From CAZAQB01 sp964487155 (lineage in GTDB: Bacteria > Pseudomonadota > Gammaproteobacteria > Nitrococcales > Nitrococcaceae): a stretch of 32,800 nucleotides of DNA. Below the pieces are notes generated by a model. The model searched no databases. It was given only the letters and a program-made list of their open reading frames with translations, and was not told the DNA's origin. Below are positions 31,720 to 32,800 of this stretch, piece by piece. Position numbers and translations under genes: made by a program. Every line of letters starts with the position of its first letter. Positions within the stretch are counted from its first letter, which is position 1. The DNA is taken from positions 1-32,800 of the forward strand of contig CAZAQB010000024.1 of assembly GCA_964487155.1 (NCBI GenBank), given 5' to 3'.

Positions 31720-32800
31720 ATGAGCATCCAGGATCAGCAGTCCCAGATCAGAGAGTTGATCGCCCGCGGCAAGGAGCAGGGCTACCTGACCTACGCCGAA
31801 GTCAACGATCACCTGCCCGATGACATCGTCGATCCCGAACAGATCGAGGACATCATCGGCATGATCAACGACATGGGTATCTCGGTGCATGACGATGCCC
31901 CCGACTCCGACGAATTGCTGCTGAGCGATGCCGCGGTACCCGACGACGAGGAGGCCGAGGAAGCCGCCGCCGCGCTGGCCTCGGTGGACGCCGAGTTCGG
32001 CCGCACCACGGACCCGGTGCGCATGTACATGCGCGAGATGGGCACGGTGGAACTGCTCACCCGGGAAGGCGAGATCGACCTCGCAAAGCGCATCGAGGAG
32101 GGCATGGACCAGGTGGTGCGGGCGCTGGCCATGTACCCTGAGTCCGCACGGGCGCTCAGCGGCCTGTACGCCAAGGTGGAAGCCGGCGAGCTGCGTCTAG
32201 CCGACCTTGTGTCCGGATTCCGCACGCTGGACGGCGAGACCGTGACGCCCCCGGCCGCCGAGGCCAGCTCGGAGGCCAGCGACGACGACTCGGATGGCGA
32301 GGAAACCCCCGCTGACACCGGTCCGGATCCGGAAATGGCCGCCGACCTCTTCAACCGCGTGCGCATGATCCACATCGACCTGGTGGAATCCCTGCAGCGG
32401 GAGGGCTTCGCGTCCTGGCGCAGCGCCGAGCTGCGCGAGGAGATGGCCGAGCTGTTTCTGTCCTTCAAGTTCGCGCCGAAGGTGGTGGAGGGGCTGGCCG
32501 AGAATCTGCGGCGGGCCGTGGAGCGAGTGCGCGCCAGCGAGCGCGAGATCATGAAGGTCTGCGTGCGCCAGGCCCGCATGCCCCGGCGCGTCTTCCTGGC
32601 CCGCTTCCCCGGCCGCGAGGCGGACGCCACCTGGGTCGACGAGATCATCGACAGCGGCGAGTCCTATACCGCTGCCATCGCCTCGCGGCGGGAGGAGATC
32701 CTCCGCGCCCAGGCCCGCCTCAGCGCCCTGCAGGAAGCCACCGGCCTGGCGGTGAATGAAATCAAGGACATCAACCGGCGCATGTCCATCGGCGAGGCCA
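31720..32800 (+). CDS. rpoD: RNA polymerase sigma-70 factor RpoD, 5' part (3' end outside window)
   Basis: 360 codons are in the window and the frame stays open to the last base, so the gene is truncated at the 3' edge. Region 1.1 is visible at about 1-80 (MSIQDQQSQIRELIARGKEQGYLTYAEVNDHLP begins it), region 1.2 at about 98-130 (DPVRMYMREMGTVELLTREGEIDLAKRIEEG), then the large non-conserved region. The latter has an acidic Ser/Asp/Glu stretch near 185-207 and ends in the helical segment leading to region 2. The DNA-binding regions 2-4 are not in the window. This is the primary sigma factor, last gene of the macromolecular synthesis operon, with its own near-consensus promoter. Confidence 0.98.
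   Translation, partial: MSIQDQQSQIRELIARGKEQGYLTYAEVNDHLPDDIVDPEQIEDIIGMINDMGISVHDDAPDSDELLLSDAAVPDDEEAEEAAAALASVDAEFGRTTDPVRMYMREMGTVELLTREGEIDLAKRIEEGMDQVVRALAMYPESARALSGLYAKVEAGELRLADLVSGFRTLDGETVTPPAAEASSEASDDDSDGEETPADTGPDPEMAADLFNRVRMIHIDLVESLQREGFASWRSAELREEMAELFLSFKFAPKVVEGLAENLRRAVERVRASEREIMKVCVRQARMPRRVFLARFPGREADATWVDEIIDSGESYTAAIASRREEILRAQARLSALQEATGLAVNEIKDINRRMSIGEA

Noticed and set aside
31809..32648. Minus-strand serine/arginine-rich open frame opposite rpoD
   Set aside because: The plus strand encodes unmistakable RpoD regions 1.1 and 1.2; the opposite frame is a codon shadow.

Overview
This is a GC-rich chromosomal segment of a gammaproteobacterium. The evidence is the gene order: tsaD / rpsU-yqeY-dnaG-rpoD, groES-groEL beside cutA-dsbD, aroQ-accB-accC, and a glnE-ilvE-zf-CHCC-lpxL string. 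These arrangements and the protein sequences fit the Chromatiales/Ectothiorhodospiraceae side of the class, but that placement is inferred from recalled gene order, not from a search. I saw no insertion sequence, transposase, integrase, tRNA, rRNA or CRISPR array.

Layout. Positions 1-4871 (+) hold a surface-glycan module: the 3' part of a GT4 glycosyltransferase, an AsnB-type amidotransferase, a second GT4 paralogous to the first, and a PAPS-type sulfotransferase. Positions 5147-12063 (-) carry glnE-ilvE-zf-CHCC-lpxL and a fused pabB-pabC gene. groES-groEL (12176-14170, -) has its own sigma70-like promoter, a CIRCE operator (HrcA control) and a strong intrinsic terminator. Divergent from it run cutA-dsbD-tlpA-like and then aroQ-accB-accC (14372-19506, +). 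A TauE/SafE permease (-) faces accC. An NDUFA9-like SDR and the CCA-adding enzyme (+) follow. uppP and a response-regulator/class III cyclase (-) come next, then folB-folK-midA (-). plsY (+) and tsaD (-) converge. The window ends in the macromolecular synthesis operon rpsU-yqeY-dnaG and the start of rpoD (29186-32800, +).

How the genes fit together. Most are housekeeping: envelope lipid and glycan supply (lpxL, uppP, plsY, accBC, glycan module), folate synthesis (pabBC, folB, folK), periplasmic disulfide reduction (dsbD, tlpA-like), nitrogen and branched-chain amino acid metabolism (glnE, ilvE), protein folding, and replication/transcription initiation.

The unusual content is between genes. 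Four kinds of repeat recur, nearly all at gene 3' ends: (1) heptamer arrays GGACTGA/TCAGTCC, including a perfect 33-bp inverted pair enclosing a 403-bp block; (2) eight REP-like hairpins with GTAGG at one end and a GCGnAGCG-type core, in three clusters; (3) a 202-bp block bounded by a 24/25 inverted repeat; (4) a 167-bp imperfect palindrome. The heptamer arrays give two unrelated proteins the same C-terminal tail and stop. The blocks of types 3 and 4 supply the stop codons of two more genes. No novel protein-coding defence or biosynthetic system is evident; the repeat/stop-codon relationship is the observation most worth pursuing.
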